Assembly (NCBI RefSeq): GCF_004745645.1
Contig: NZ_SRMB01000002.1
Span: 1,019,270 to 1,083,269, forward strand
Direction of reading: 5' to 3'
Source of the DNA: Hymenobacter metallicola
GTDB lineage: Bacteria; Bacteroidota; Bacteroidia; Cytophagales; Hymenobacteraceae
Length of the DNA stretch: 64,000 bases
Positions 31,535-41,266 of this stretch are shown here, one piece after another; the stretch's first letter is position 1, and the number at the start of each line of letters is the position of its first letter. Position numbers and translations under genes: made by a program. Under the pieces are notes generated by a model. That model saw only the letters and a list, made by a program, of their open reading frames with translations. It ran no database searches and had not been told where the DNA came from.

Positions 31535-32191
31535 ATGAAAACAGCTGCCCTACTGAGCCTCGGCCTGCTGGCCACGGCCGTTGGCTGCGGGCAGAAAGCC
31601 TCCTCTCCAAAGTTGCCAGAGTTAGCGGGGGCCGCCGCAGGGAAGCTTAACCAGCCGCTGCAAAAGGAACTGGAAGAAATCTACGCCCGTGACCAAGGTG
31701 TGCGGCAGAACGTGCGGGCCATGATGGAGAAGTACGGCTACAAGTCGCCGCAGATGGACTCCCTGCACCGGGCCATGCAGCGCATCGATTCCTTAAACCT
31801 GCTGCGCGTGACGGCCATAATTGACCAGTATGGCTGGCCGGGCAGGAGCCTGGTCGGCTCCGAGGGGAGTGTCACGGCCTTCCTGGTCGTGCAGCACTCC
31901 AACCTGGCCACCATGCAGCAATACGTACCCTTGATGCGGGCCGCCGCGGCCCAAGGCGAACTGGACTACGCCAGCCTGGCCCTGGTGGAAGACCGGATTC
32001 TGACTTACCAGAACAAGCCTCAGCTTTACGGCAGCCAGTTGCGCAGTAACCCGACAACGGGCAAGATGGAATTTTTCCCCATCGACGATGAAGCCCATGT
32101 GGACGAGCGCCGGGCCCGGATGGGCCTGGGCCCCCTAGCCGAGTATGCCCAGAGCTTCGGTCTGGATTACAAACCCGGAAAAAGTAAATAA
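31535..32191 (+). CDS. Lipoprotein, DUF6624-like
   Basis: 218 residues. Signal peptide with lipobox AVGC (Cys ~18), then a helical region (LQKELEEIYARDQGVRQNVRAMMEKYGY) and the block DQYGWPGRSLVGSEGSVTAFLVVQHSNLATMQQYVP, which I associate with DUF6624. Function unknown; probably faces the periplasm or surface. Lies between nrdB and a convergent T9SS protein gene. Confidence 0.75.
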   Translation: MKTAALLSLGLLATAVGCGQKASSPKLPELAGAAAGKLNQPLQKELEEIYARDQGVRQNVRAMMEKYGYKSPQMDSLHRAMQRIDSLNLLRVTAIIDQYGWPGRSLVGSEGSVTAFLVVQHSNLATMQQYVPLMRAAAAQGELDYASLALVEDRILTYQNKPQLYGSQLRSNPTTGKMEFFPIDDEAHVDERRARMGLGPLAEYAQSFGLDYKPGKSK

Positions 32192-32241
32192 CCGGCTGCT
32201 TCAATGCCGTTGAGCGCCACCGAGGCGAGGCGAGGCCAGCC

Positions 32242-33756
32242 CTATTCGGTATGCGCCAGCCGCACCACGCGCCGCCCTTGTTCGGTTGTCAACGTCAGGA
32301 AGTACACCCCGGCCGGTAAAGGCGGCAGGCCCGCAAGCGTCACCTCATTTTCGCCGCGCTGCATAGCAATGCGCCGCGTGACCATCGTTTGGCCCACGGC
32401 AGTATGCAAGGTCACCGTCGCCGGGCCGGCGGCGGGTGCTTGGGCCGTTAGCCGGATCAGGTTTGTAAAGGGATTGGGAGCTACCCGCAGAGCAGCCTTG
32501 GTCAGGTCTTGGGGCAGCTCACTGGCCAGCGGAGCACTACAGTTGCGGACAAAGCAGCTGTTGTTTTGGGTAGTGCCGTCCCCTAGCTGGCCGCTGTAGT
32601 TGTAGCCCGCCGTGTATACCTGCCCGTCGGAAGCCAGGGCCAGGGAATGGTTGTGCCCACAGGCAACCTGCACCCAGGTCTGGCCGGCGGGCGGGGCTAC
32701 CCGGGCGGGCTGAGTCAGGCTCGTAGTGGTTCCGTTCCCGAACTTTCCGTAGTCGTTGCCACCCCAGGCGTAGAGCCCCCCATCGGAGCACACAGCCAGA
32801 ATATGCTCATAGCCCACACTCACCTGCGTCCAGCGGTGGCCCGTGGGCGGGCTTATCCGCCGGGGTACGAGCCGTGCCGAGGTAGTCCCATCCCCGATCT
32901 GGCCGGCGTAGTTGTTTCCCCAGACGTAGAGAGACCCATCGGAGCAGAGCGCCGCCGAGTTCCAGAACCCGGCCGCTACCTGGGTCCAGCGCAGACCGGC
33001 CGGGGGAGCTATGAGCACCGGGGTAGCGCGCTGTATGGTGGTACCGTCGCCGAGTTGGCCGTCCCGGTTGGCGCCCCAGGCATACAACGAGCCGTTGGAA
33101 TTCAGGGCCAGAGAGAAGTTGTAGCCAGCCGCCACGGCCATCCAGCTGCCCGCCGGAGCCGTTACCACCTGCCGCGCCAGCGTCAGCGTAGTCGTACCGT
33201 TGCCCAGCTGCGCGTAGTAATTATCCCCCCAGGTATAGAGGGTCCCGTCGTTGCACAAGGCCAGGGTGTGCCCAAAACCGGCGCTGACGTTTACCCAGGT
33301 TTTGCCACTAGGCGCCGCAACCAGTTGCGGTGTGCTATACTGGCTTCTGTCATTGTCGCCGTGCTGCCCGTAGCCCCCACTGCCCCACGAGTACATAGCC
33401 CCATCGGTAGTCAAGGCAGCGGAACGGAAGTCGCCGGTCATAACGTGCGACCACACCTTACCACTGGGCGGCGGAATGAGAAAGGGCGTGAGTTGGCGCC
33501 CGGCGGTGCCATTGCCTATTTCCCCGGAGCGGTTTTCCCCGTGCGTGGCAATGAAGCCATTGGCCAGCAAGCTGATGCTGTGGCCATACCCTGCAGCCAC
33601 CTTCTGGCCGGCCCGGCTCGGCTGGGCCCGGAGCGGATGTGGGCCCCCAACCAAGCCCAGCACCAGCGCCGTCAGGCTCCCCACACGCTTCCAGGTCAGG
33701 CTTCTTGTGCGCAGCTTGTGGGTAGCAGTGCTCCAGGTAGTAAAGGTTAACGTCAT
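32242..33756 (-). CDS. RCC1-repeat secreted protein with T9SS sorting domain
   Basis: 504 residues: signal peptide (LVLGLVGGPHPLRAQ), then about seven RCC1/BNR-type repeats with the recurring pattern W..V..G..HSLAL..DG.LY.WG.N..GQLGDGT, which would fold as a seven-bladed propeller. The last ~80 residues (VAPNPFTNLIRLTAQ and LPAGVYFLTLTTEQGRRVVRL) are a Por/T9SS type A sorting domain, so the protein is exported across the outer membrane by T9SS and anchored or released. Ligand unknown. Bacterial RCC1 proteins are often large adhesins or enzymes' partners; nothing here suggests catalysis. Confidence 0.88.
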   Translation of the reverse strand: MTLTFTTWSTATHKLRTRSLTWKRVGSLTALVLGLVGGPHPLRAQPSRAGQKVAAGYGHSISLLANGFIATHGENRSGEIGNGTAGRQLTPFLIPPPSGKVWSHVMTGDFRSAALTTDGAMYSWGSGGYGQHGDNDRSQYSTPQLVAAPSGKTWVNVSAGFGHTLALCNDGTLYTWGDNYYAQLGNGTTTLTLARQVVTAPAGSWMAVAAGYNFSLALNSNGSLYAWGANRDGQLGDGTTIQRATPVLIAPPAGLRWTQVAAGFWNSAALCSDGSLYVWGNNYAGQIGDGTTSARLVPRRISPPTGHRWTQVSVGYEHILAVCSDGGLYAWGGNDYGKFGNGTTTSLTQPARVAPPAGQTWVQVACGHNHSLALASDGQVYTAGYNYSGQLGDGTTQNNSCFVRNCSAPLASELPQDLTKAALRVAPNPFTNLIRLTAQAPAAGPATVTLHTAVGQTMVTRRIAMQRGENEVTLAGLPPLPAGVYFLTLTTEQGRRVVRLAHTE

Positions 33757-34219
33757 GTAGGAAGAATGGAAGTGGGCTGAAACAAGGGGTTCGGCTGTCG
33801 AAGATACAGGCGGACTTCGGCCCCGACTAATCCGGCTGCTTCTTTTGTAGGGGGCCGGTAGTTCTACCGGGCCTGGGGCGGCCGGATTTGCTTCCCACCG
33901 GTGCTTATTCTGGCCCCAGCCGGTGGCACGAGCCTACCCCGACAATACCGAATCTGCGGGACATTGCCAACCCGATTTCCGGGCGCATTCTGGCCCTATA
34001 TAGTGAGGTGCTAATCACGAAAAAGGGCCTGAACAGCACCATTTTAGCCTAATGTGGAAAACTTCTAAACTCTAAGCTTGTCCTACCCAGCGGAAGCCGA
34101 TAACTTCCGCTTCAAGAAAGCCGGAAAAGTTCCCGGCCGCCCTTGCTTTTGCACGTAGTCCCCGCCCTTTCACGGCGTGGTGTATTCTATCCATAAATCC
34201 AACACAACCTCGCACGCTT
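33757..34219. other. 463-base gap between RCC1 protein gene and nrdA
   Basis: No gene seen. It holds the divergent promoters. TGTGGAAAA at 34053-34061 resembles a degenerate DnaA box and shares its context (AATGTGGA.AACTT) with the perfect box at 30037 before nrdB. TGCTTTTG at 34144-34151 is a weak -7 candidate for nrdA. A GC-rich imperfect palindrome (CCACCGG ... CCGGTGG) lies near 33896-33936 with no T run. Confidence 0.4.
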
Positions 34220-36598
34220 ATGCTGGTAATCAAACGCGACGGCCGCCGCGAATCCGTGAAATTCGACAAAGTCACGGCACGCATCGAAAAGCTCTGCTAC
34301 GGGCTCAATCAGAACTTTATTTCCCCGATTGAAGTCGCCAAGAAGGTCATTGATGGCATCTACGACGGCGTGACGACCGTGGAGCTCGACAACCTGGCGG
34401 CCGAAACCGCTGCTTCGCTCACCACCAAGCACCCCGACTACGCCATCCTGGCGGCGCGCATCGCGGTGAGCAACCTGCACAAGGTGACCTCGAAGTCGTT
34501 TTCGAGCACCATGAAGCGCCTCTACACCTACGAGGACCCCAAGACCGGCGAGAATGCCTCGCTGATTGCCAAGGACGTGTGGGAAACCATCCACAAGCAC
34601 GCCGCTACCCTGGACTCGGCCATTATCTATGACCGGGACTACAGCTACGACTACTTCGGCTTCAAGACCCTGGAACGCTCGTACCTGCTGCGCGTGGATG
34701 GCAAAGTAGTGGAGCGCCCCCAGCACATGCTCATGCGTGTCGCCATCGGCATTCACAAGGAGGACATCGACTCGGCCATCGAGACCTACAACCTGATGTC
34801 GGAGCGGTGGTTTACCCACGCGACGCCCACGTTGTTCAACGCCGGCTCGCCCAAGCCCCAGCTCAGCTCCTGCTTCCTGCTCACGATGAAGGACGACTCC
34901 ATCACGGGCATCTACGACACGCTGAAGAACTGCGCCCAGATTTCGCAGTCGGCCGGCGGCATTGGTCTGAGCATTCATAACGTGCGCGCTACGGGCTCCT
35001 ACATCAAGGGCACGAACGGCACCTCCAACGGTATCATCCCGATGCTGAAGGTGTTCAACGACACGGCCCGCTACGTAGACCAGGGCGGCGGCAAGCGCAA
35101 AGGCGCCTTCGCCATCTACATCGAGCCCTGGCACGCCGATATCTTCGACTTCCTGGACCTGAAAAAGAACCACGGCAAGGAAGAAAACCGCGCCCGCGAC
35201 CTGTTCTACGCCCTCTGGACGCCCGACCTGTTCATGAAGCGCGTGGAAGCCAACGCCGACTGGACGCTGATGTGCCCCAACGAGTGCCCCGGCCTGGGCG
35301 ACACCTGGGGCGAGGAGTTCGAGAAGCTCTACGCCAAATACGAGAAGGAAGGCCGCGGCCGCCGCACCGTGAAGGCCCAGGACCTGTGGTTCGCCATCCT
35401 GGAAAGCCAGACCGAAACCGGCACGCCCTACATGCTCTTCAAGGACGCTGCCAACAGCAAGAGCAACCAGCAGAACCTGGGCACCATCAAGTCGTCGAAC
35501 CTGTGCACCGAGATTATGGAGTACACCGACGAGAACGAAATTGCCGTCTGCAACCTGGCTTCCCTGGCCCTGCCCCGCTTCCTGAAGGAAGAAGGCGGCC
35601 ACCTGGTGTTCGACCACCAGAAGCTCTACGAGGTGACCTACCACGCCACCAAGAACCTGAACAAGGTAATCGACATCAACTATTACCCCGTTCCGGAAGC
35701 CGAAACCTCCAACCGCCGCCACCGCCCCATCGGCCTCGGCGTGCAGGGCCTGGCCGATACCTTCATTGCCCTGCGCATGCCGTTTGAGAGCGACGAAGCC
35801 AGCGGCCTGAACAAGGACATCTTCGAAACCATCTACTTCGCGGCCATGACGGCCTCCAAGGACCTGGCTAAGAAGGACGGGCACTACGAAACCTTCCCCG
35901 GCTCGCCCCTGAGCAAGGGCAAGTTCCAGTTCGACCTCTGGGGCGTAACGCCCGAGTCGGGCCGCTGGGACTGGGAAAGCCTGCGGGCCGAGGTAATGGA
36001 GCACGGCGTGCGCAACTCCCTGCTGGTGGCTCCTATGCCGACGGCTTCGACGGCCCAGATCCTGGGCAACAACGAGTCGTTTGAGCCCTACACCTCCAAC
36101 ATCTACGTGCGGCGCGTGCTCAGCGGGGAGTTTATGGTGGTGAACAAGCACCTGCTGAAGGACCTGGTGAAGCTCGGCATCTGGAACGAGCAGATGAAGA
36201 ACGACATCATTGCCGCCAACGGCTCGGTGCAGAACATCGACCGGATTCCCCAGCACATCAAGGACCTGTATAAGACGGTATGGGAGATTTCCCAGCGCCG
36301 CATCATTGATATGTCGGCCGACCGGGGCGCCTACATTTGCCAGAGCCAGAGCCTGAACCTGCACGTGCAGAACGTGAACTTCGGCAAGCTGACCAGCATG
36401 CACTTCCACAGCTGGAAGAAGGGCCTCAAAACCGGCATGTACTACCTGCGCACCAAAGCCGCCGCCGACGCCATCAAGTTCACGGTGCAGAAGCAAGCCG
36501 CCGAAACCCTGGAGCCCCTCAACGCCATGGCCCAGAACGCCTCGGACATGGCCTGCTCCCTGGATAACCCGGACGCCTGCGAGGCCTGCGGTTCTTAA
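34220..36598 (+). CDS. nrdA: Ribonucleoside-diphosphate reductase, alpha subunit (class I)
   Basis: 792 residues. An ATP-cone occupies ~1-90 ([17 protein letters not shown]), giving dATP feedback control. Active-site pieces: Cys in QLSSCFLL, the NLCTE trio and the partner Cys in IAVCNLAS; the radical-relay Tyr pair region ([20 protein letters not shown]) follows, and the C-terminus ends CEACGS, the CxxC that re-reduces the active site. Catalyses NDP to dNDP with NrdB. A terminator hairpin follows at 36621. Codon use is strongly biased to C/G-ending codons, as for a highly expressed gene. Confidence 0.97.
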   Translation: MLVIKRDGRRESVKFDKVTARIEKLCYGLNQNFISPIEVAKKVIDGIYDGVTTVELDNLAAETAASLTTKHPDYAILAARIAVSNLHKVTSKSFSSTMKRLYTYEDPKTGENASLIAKDVWETIHKHAATLDSAIIYDRDYSYDYFGFKTLERSYLLRVDGKVVERPQHMLMRVAIGIHKEDIDSAIETYNLMSERWFTHATPTLFNAGSPKPQLSSCFLLTMKDDSITGIYDTLKNCAQISQSAGGIGLSIHNVRATGSYIKGTNGTSNGIIPMLKVFNDTARYVDQGGGKRKGAFAIYIEPWHADIFDFLDLKKNHGKEENRARDLFYALWTPDLFMKRVEANADWTLMCPNECPGLGDTWGEEFEKLYAKYEKEGRGRRTVKAQDLWFAILESQTETGTPYMLFKDAANSKSNQQNLGTIKSSNLCTEIMEYTDENEIAVCNLASLALPRFLKEEGGHLVFDHQKLYEVTYHATKNLNKVIDINYYPVPEAETSNRRHRPIGLGVQGLADTFIALRMPFESDEASGLNKDIFETIYFAAMTASKDLAKKDGHYETFPGSPLSKGKFQFDLWGVTPESGRWDWESLRAEVMEHGVRNSLLVAPMPTASTAQILGNNESFEPYTSNIYVRRVLSGEFMVVNKHLLKDLVKLGIWNEQMKNDIIAANGSVQNIDRIPQHIKDLYKTVWEISQRRIIDMSADRGAYICQSQSLNLHVQNVNFGKLTSMHFHSWKKGLKTGMYYLRTKAAADAIKFTVQKQAAETLEPLNAMAQNASDMACSLDNPDACEACGS

Positions 36599-36620
36599 TT
36601 AGAAGGATATTTAAATCATG

Positions 36621-36650
36621 GAAAAGGAGGCTTGAGCCTCCTTTTCTACT
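36621..36650 (+). terminator. nrdA terminator
   Basis: GAAAAGGAGGCT (36621-36632) and AGCCTCCTTTTC (36635-36646) form a perfect 12-bp stem with a 2-base loop. It ends only 15 bases before the next ATG. Confidence 0.8.
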
Positions 36651-36661
36651 TTCTACTTCTT

Positions 36662-37492
36662 ATGGAATACCGAATCTATTGCGACGAATCGGTCAAAGAC
36701 GGTAAGTTCTTTTCTAACTTTTATGGAGGCGTTCTAGTGCGTTCCCGAGACTTGAAACGCGTAGAAAAAGCCATAAATAAAGTCTGTGATGACCATCATT
36801 TCAATACAGAGATTAAGTGGCAGAAGGTTACCGCTAATTATTTAGATAAGTATATAGCCCTTATGGACACCTTCTTTGATTTGATGGAGGCTGACCTAGT
36901 TAAAGTGCGAATCATGTTTACTCAAAATGCAAACAGACCTCTAAACTTGTCAGATGAGCAATTGCAGAATGAGTATTTCATTCTCTATTATCACTTCTTT
37001 CACCACGCTTTCGGTCTACAGTACAGCAACACAACTGGTAAGCCCCTGTATGTAAGAGCATATTTTGATCAGTTACCGGATACCCTGCCTAAACGCCAAG
37101 CATTCAAAGAATACATTAAAGGCCTGCAGACCAAACCCGAATTTCGCTTAGCGCATATTAGATTTCGTAAAGACGACATCACCGAAGTTGATTCAAAGAC
37201 TCACCGTCTGCTACAATTCTTGGATGTAGTGCTTGGCAGTATGGCTTTTAGACTAAACGACAAACACCTTGAAAAGCCAGATGGTGCTAGACTACGAGGC
37301 AAGCGAACAGTTGCCAAAGAAAAACTTTACAAGCACATCAATAACCGGATCCGCCGCATACTTCCTGGCTTCAATTGCGGAATCTCTACTGGCTTACGAG
37401 GAAGTTTAGAGAACAACTGGACTCATCCGTACCGACATTGGCTTTTCGTGTCGAACGATAGAGAGGTAGATAATACACAGTATAAAAAATAG
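36662..37492 (+). CDS. DUF3800 domain-containing protein
   Basis: 276 residues from the ATG at 36662. The N-terminal MEYRIYCDESVKDGKFFSNFYGGVLV is the DUF3800 hallmark, an RNase-H-like fold with a catalytic-type Asp in YCDES; a second acidic cluster (TEVDSKTHRLLQFLDVVLGS) lies near residue 180. DUF3800 proteins are presumed nucleases, often found in mobile or defence-linked loci. The gene is clearly AT-richer than its neighbours, with codons like TTA and AAA, so it was probably acquired. No partner gene such as a methylase or toxin-antitoxin mate is adjacent. Function not proven. Confidence 0.8.
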   Translation: MEYRIYCDESVKDGKFFSNFYGGVLVRSRDLKRVEKAINKVCDDHHFNTEIKWQKVTANYLDKYIALMDTFFDLMEADLVKVRIMFTQNANRPLNLSDEQLQNEYFILYYHFFHHAFGLQYSNTTGKPLYVRAYFDQLPDTLPKRQAFKEYIKGLQTKPEFRLAHIRFRKDDITEVDSKTHRLLQFLDVVLGSMAFRLNDKHLEKPDGARLRGKRTVAKEKLYKHINNRIRRILPGFNCGISTGLRGSLENNWTHPYRHWLFVSNDREVDNTQYKK

Positions 37493-37699
37493 AAAAAGCT
37501 CCGTTCTCCCTACATTAACTTCCCAAGTGGAACTTGGGCGTTCGGGAGCTACAGAGCTTTTCTGTCGCAAAGATGTAGGGATTGTTGCGAATTCCTACAA
37601 ATATTTTTGTAAAAACGCAGTGGCCCTCTATTTGGTTTCTCCTACCGGCGCGTGCCCCTCGCGGCAAAGCCGCTTCACGTAGTTGTAACTCGGCACGGC

Positions 37700-38190
37700 C
37701 GAGCGACTGCCGAGGCAGCAGCAATATTGGTTTCAGATGAAGCAGTTCTACTTAGTACTTACTAGCCTGATAGTAGCAAACGGCTGTAAACCGATACAAT
37801 CCCTTCAACTGCCAACTAGGTGCAGCAGTATCGAGAGCTTCGATTTGACACGCCGAGAAGAAAAGGCCCTTTCGAAGTTCATCTCCGAGCAAAACCATAC
37901 TAGCTGGCTAGTCGATATCCGCAGGCCGGATGTTTGCCTCACGGAAGTAGCAGGTACAAACCATGTCGGCCTGATTAAGATTGAGAGTGCCGCTTCTTCC
38001 CACTTTACAGCGCAATACTTTATCAAGGGCCGTTCGAGTATTTCCACGATAAAGCTGGAAGAAGGCCAAACCGTGGTAAACGTAAAAGTAGCTCTCGCGC
38101 AGCATCAGGGCGACTTTAGTGCCGAAGAAGCAAACCGCATCGTCAGTTATTTCGAGCTTAAATAACTTCCCGGCTGGCGAGCGACTGCCG
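37700..38190. repeat. 13-bp direct repeat flanking a small lipoprotein gene
   Basis: CGAGCGACTGCCG at 37700-37712 and again at 38178-38190 bracket the lipoprotein gene. It may be a footprint of insertion or part of a wider intergenic repeat; two copies are too few to decide. Confidence 0.4.
37737..38165 (+). CDS. Small lipoprotein of unknown function
   Basis: 142 residues with signal peptide and lipobox-like VANGC (Cys17). The rest is mixed alpha/beta with no recognisable family. AT-richer than the surrounding genome, like the DUF3800 gene upstream, and bracketed by a 13-bp direct repeat, so it may be part of the same acquired segment. Confidence 0.6.
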   Translation: MKQFYLVLTSLIVANGCKPIQSLQLPTRCSSIESFDLTRREEKALSKFISEQNHTSWLVDIRRPDVCLTEVAGTNHVGLIKIESAASSHFTAQYFIKGRSSISTIKLEEGQTVVNVKVALAQHQGDFSAEEANRIVSYFELK

Positions 38191-38216
38191 GTAGGAAGTC
38201 CCCTGTCCTCTCCAAC

Positions 38217-38400
38217 GAATGTTTCCAAGCCTGGCTGCTGCCCCGAGGCTTGGAAACTTTTGTTTCAGTGCTCCTCTACTCCCCTGGAGCATCAAAACAA
38301 TCGTTGGAAGGCCCCGGGGGAGTAGAGGAGCTACTAGTTTTTTGTTTCCGGGCTCCTCTGCTCCCCCGGAGCTTAGCAATACTTGTTTCCGGGCTCGGCT
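38217..38400. repeat. Cluster of palindromic intergenic repeats
   Basis: A unit of the form TTTGTTTC..GCTCCTCTxCTCCCCxGGAGC occurs at 38258-38290 and 38340-38372, with a broken third copy at 38381-38398 and a diverged first copy at 38217-38257. An inverted copy at 38311-38332 pairs with the first full unit (about 15 bp, GCTCCTCTACTCCCC with GGGGAGTAGAGGAGC). Looks like a REP-type element family. Confidence 0.65.
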
Positions 38401-38465
38401 ACTGCTTGCCAGTATACAAGCAGAACGGTATATTCCTGAAGTTGTATCCTTTACCTCAATTATCT

Positions 38466-39161
38466 ATGTCCACTAACCCTATTGAGTCGGCTGCTACGCC
38501 GGCCAAACCGGCTAAGCCCGCCAACCGGGCCAGCCAACTACCCACCTCCGCCATTGCGCTGGCGGAAGTAGCCACCAACGCCGCCAAAGCGTGGCAAGCC
38601 TCCGAGCTGCCGGCGCTACTCTGGCTCACCAAGGCCGACTTTGCCGCCCAGGCCGCGGCCTTCGCCGACAGCCGCGACAAGGCTGATGCCGCCGGGGATG
38701 CCCGCACCCCGCAAGCCAAGCGCCTGAAGGCCCTGGACAAGATGCTCGACAAAAGCCTGACCTACGTGAAAGGCTACCTGGCCGAAGCCAACGACGACAA
38801 AACGGCCTACTACGGGGAGTTCGGCATCGATAAGATGGGTAAAAACTACCGGCTGCCGATGGCCCGCACCGAGCGGGTGAAGGCCCTGGATAAGCTGCTG
38901 CTGGCCCTCAAGGCCCACAAGTTCGACAAGAACAAGTACGGCACCGCCCACTGGGAACCCTTGGTAGAGGAGTATAAGGAACTGGTAAAGGACAGCACCG
39001 CTGCCACCGGGCAGCGCAGCGGCAAGGTCAGCGCCAAGGACCAGGGCGAGGAGCAAGTCCGCAAGGCCCTGCGCGCGTTGATTCACCACATCAAGGCCCA
39101 GTTCCCGGATACGTTTGAGGCCAAGCTGCGGGAGTTCGGGTTTCAGAAGGAGAGCTACTAG
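38466..39161 (+). CDS. Conserved hypothetical lysine-rich helical protein
   Basis: 231 residues from the ATG at 38466 (MSTNPIESAATPAKPAKPAN); the longer upstream frame runs through repeat DNA and is unlikely to be translated. Ala/Pro-rich start, then helices with many Lys and Ala (KRLKALDKMLDKSLTYVKGYL, KALDKLLLALKAHKFDKNKY) and a well-conserved end (RALIHHIKAQFPDTF, then EAKLREFGFQKESY). No known family that I recognise; cytoplasmic. The last 124 bases and the terminator recur at 41267-41390. Confidence 0.75.
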   Translation: MSTNPIESAATPAKPAKPANRASQLPTSAIALAEVATNAAKAWQASELPALLWLTKADFAAQAAAFADSRDKADAAGDARTPQAKRLKALDKMLDKSLTYVKGYLAEANDDKTAYYGEFGIDKMGKNYRLPMARTERVKALDKLLLALKAHKFDKNKYGTAHWEPLVEEYKELVKDSTAATGQRSGKVSAKDQGEEQVRKALRALIHHIKAQFPDTFEAKLREFGFQKESY

Positions 39162-39263
39162 CCTGTCCGCTGGACCTTTCTTCGCCTTCTGTTATGCAGA
39201 ATGCAGCGTAACGGAGTGAAGGACCTTCCTGCCTTATCCCACCGCTGCTCCTGCCAATGTGCC

Positions 39264-39300
39264 AAAGCCCTTTCCTACCGGCGTAGGAAAGGGCTTTGTG
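39264..39300. terminator. Terminator after the lysine-rich protein gene
   Basis: AAAGCCCTTTCCTA (39264-39277) and TAGGAAAGGGCTTT (39284-39297), a perfect 14-bp stem with a 6-base loop; lies between convergent genes. A related hairpin follows the truncated copy at 41488. Confidence 0.8.
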
Positions 39301-39336
39301 CATGGGTACCAGCCGGGCCGGGGATTCATACCTATC

Positions 39337-41058
39337 CTAGTACACAATCAGGGAGTGGGCCGCCCACTGACCGTCGGCCTCCAGGAGCAGCGTGTAGTGG
39401 CCGGCGGCCAGACCGGCCAGGTGTAGCTCCGGGCGCAGGCCGTTGGTGAGCGTCAGGGCGCGGGTTCTGACCACTTGCCCCACCGTGTTGAGCAGCTTGA
39501 ACACTACCGGAGTGGCCTTTGGTATCAGGGGCAGCTGCATGGTAACGCTGGTGCGGGCGGGGTTCGGGTACAGACTTACCTCGGATAGCAGGGTCTTGGT
39601 GTCCGTGGTAGGAGTTGCATCGGCGAGCAGGGCCAGAAAGCCCCGCCGCGTTCCTCCCCCCGTACTTACTGGCAGGCTGCCAAAGGTATTGAACGCCTCT
39701 ATCTGACCTGCGACGTATACATTGGCTCCGCTTACGGCCACAGCATATGCATAATTGCTACTGCCTGAACCATCTGCTTTCCGGGCCCACGTAAAATCGC
39801 CAGTGGCGCCGGCGTCGGTGAGCCGGGCCACGAACAGTTCGGTGCCCATGGACGAATGTGCCCCGGTTCTGGCTAAGCTGGTAGTACCAAAGCGGGCCGT
39901 GGTGCTGGCCAAGTAGCCGGCTACGTACACGTTGCTCCCACTTACGGCTAGGGCATAAGCCGATTCTTCACCCGCGCCCCCGCCCCGGGCAATCCATACC
40001 GGGGCACCGGCCTGGGTAAGCTTGGCAACCATCACATCATAGCTACCGGCCGGACTTGAACTGCTGGAGCCAAAGGGCAACTGGAAGCTCGACGAGCTAC
40101 CGGCCAGATACAGGTTGGCGCCGCTCAGGGCCAGCGCCCTGGCCCGGTCAACCCCCGTGCCGCCGAGTTGCTGCGTCCAGCTTACGTTGCTGGTCGTCCC
40201 GGTATCCGTCAGCCGGACCACAAAGACGTCGGAGCCGCCGGCGCTGCTGAACACCTTGTTTCCAATGGCTAACGTTGGGCTGGACGACGTTACGGCGAAG
40301 TACACGCTGTTACCCTCGGTCACCAACGCGTCTGCCTGGTCGAAATCGGAGCCACTGAGGTACTGCACCCAGGTAAAGGAAGCCGTAGTGCCTGCGTCGG
40401 TGAGCTTGGCCACGAAGGCATCCGTGGTGTAGGTATCGGAGGAAGCATTCCGGAAGGTGAAAGCGCCAAACTGAGCCTTGTCGCCATTGGTATGCCCGGC
40501 CACATATACGCTGCTGCCGACGCAGGCTACCGCCGTAATATATTGTCCCCGGGTCCCGCCGATGCGCTCGGCCCAGACAAAGCGGGCCGTGCCGCCCTGT
40601 TCGGTAAGCTTGGCCACAAATCCGTCGGTTGTATAATCGACGCTGGTGCTGCTGAGTACGATAGAGCCGAAGGTGATGGTGGAGCTGGCAAATTGTCCGG
40701 CAATGTAAATGTCGTTGCCGTTCAGCGTTATGGCCGTAGCCTCGTTGTCGAGGAAGCCCTGCGCCTGCTGCACCCACAGGAAACGCCCCGCAGCCGGACT
40801 CCATTTTGCCACGAATATGCTGTTTCTCTCACTCGTCAGCGTGATTGAGCCAAAGCCGGCCTTGCCCGCAAACGTGCCGACCATATACACGTTGCCACTG
40901 GCATCGGTAGTAGCAGCTTTTATCTGCGAGCCGTTGCCCACCGGGCCACTAATTCCAGCTACGGCCTGCCAGTCGGGGGCCTGCGCCCAGGCTTTGGGCT
41001 CCGCAACCAACGCCCAAACGACCGTAAACAAATAGATAAAAAGAGTACTGTATCTCAT
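39337..41058 (-). CDS. Secreted beta-propeller-like protein with T9SS sorting domain
   Basis: 573 residues: signal peptide (LFIYLFTVVWALVAEPKAWAQ), then about seven repeats of ~55 residues with the recurring units GNDIYIAGQF, FVAKLTDAGTT and F.WV..LGG, typical of SBBP repeats. A T9SS type A domain ends the protein (LYPNPARTSVTMQLPL, LAAGHYTLLLEADG). Expected on the cell surface or released; function unknown. It sits between the two copies of the duplicated 3' segment. Confidence 0.87.
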   Translation of the reverse strand: MRYSTLFIYLFTVVWALVAEPKAWAQAPDWQAVAGISGPVGNGSQIKAATTDASGNVYMVGTFAGKAGFGSITLTSERNSIFVAKWSPAAGRFLWVQQAQGFLDNEATAITLNGNDIYIAGQFASSTITFGSIVLSSTSVDYTTDGFVAKLTEQGGTARFVWAERIGGTRGQYITAVACVGSSVYVAGHTNGDKAQFGAFTFRNASSDTYTTDAFVAKLTDAGTTASFTWVQYLSGSDFDQADALVTEGNSVYFAVTSSSPTLAIGNKVFSSAGGSDVFVVRLTDTGTTSNVSWTQQLGGTGVDRARALALSGANLYLAGSSSSFQLPFGSSSSSPAGSYDVMVAKLTQAGAPVWIARGGGAGEESAYALAVSGSNVYVAGYLASTTARFGTTSLARTGAHSSMGTELFVARLTDAGATGDFTWARKADGSGSSNYAYAVAVSGANVYVAGQIEAFNTFGSLPVSTGGGTRRGFLALLADATPTTDTKTLLSEVSLYPNPARTSVTMQLPLIPKATPVVFKLLNTVGQVVRTRALTLTNGLRPELHLAGLAAGHYTLLLEADGQWAAHSLIVY

Positions 41059-41266
41059 AACCAGGCAGAAAGTTGAGCTTTGGGCAAGTACAAAGGTCTT
41101 ATTTTATGCCGGCAACTAAACAGTAAATCAGCCCCTACACTATACTCATAAGCAGACGGTCCTTGGCCGGGTCGTATCAGAAAGCTGACGCCCGGAAAAA
41201 CTCGGTCGGCGTGTTCGTTTTGGTGCAGTCCGCGCTATACTTGCTTCGTTGCGGGCTGCCACTCCA

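Noticed and set aside
34187..36496. 769-codon open frame antisense to nrdA
   Set aside because: An artefact of high GC and biased codons in nrdA; no protein-like features, and nrdA is unambiguous.
38217..38400. CRISPR array
   Set aside because: Units are unequal, include inverted copies and have no regular spacers; no cas genes present.
38250..38465. Upstream extension of the lysine-rich protein frame
   Set aside because: Translates palindromic repeat DNA; the ATG at 38466 gives a normal cytoplasmic N-terminus.
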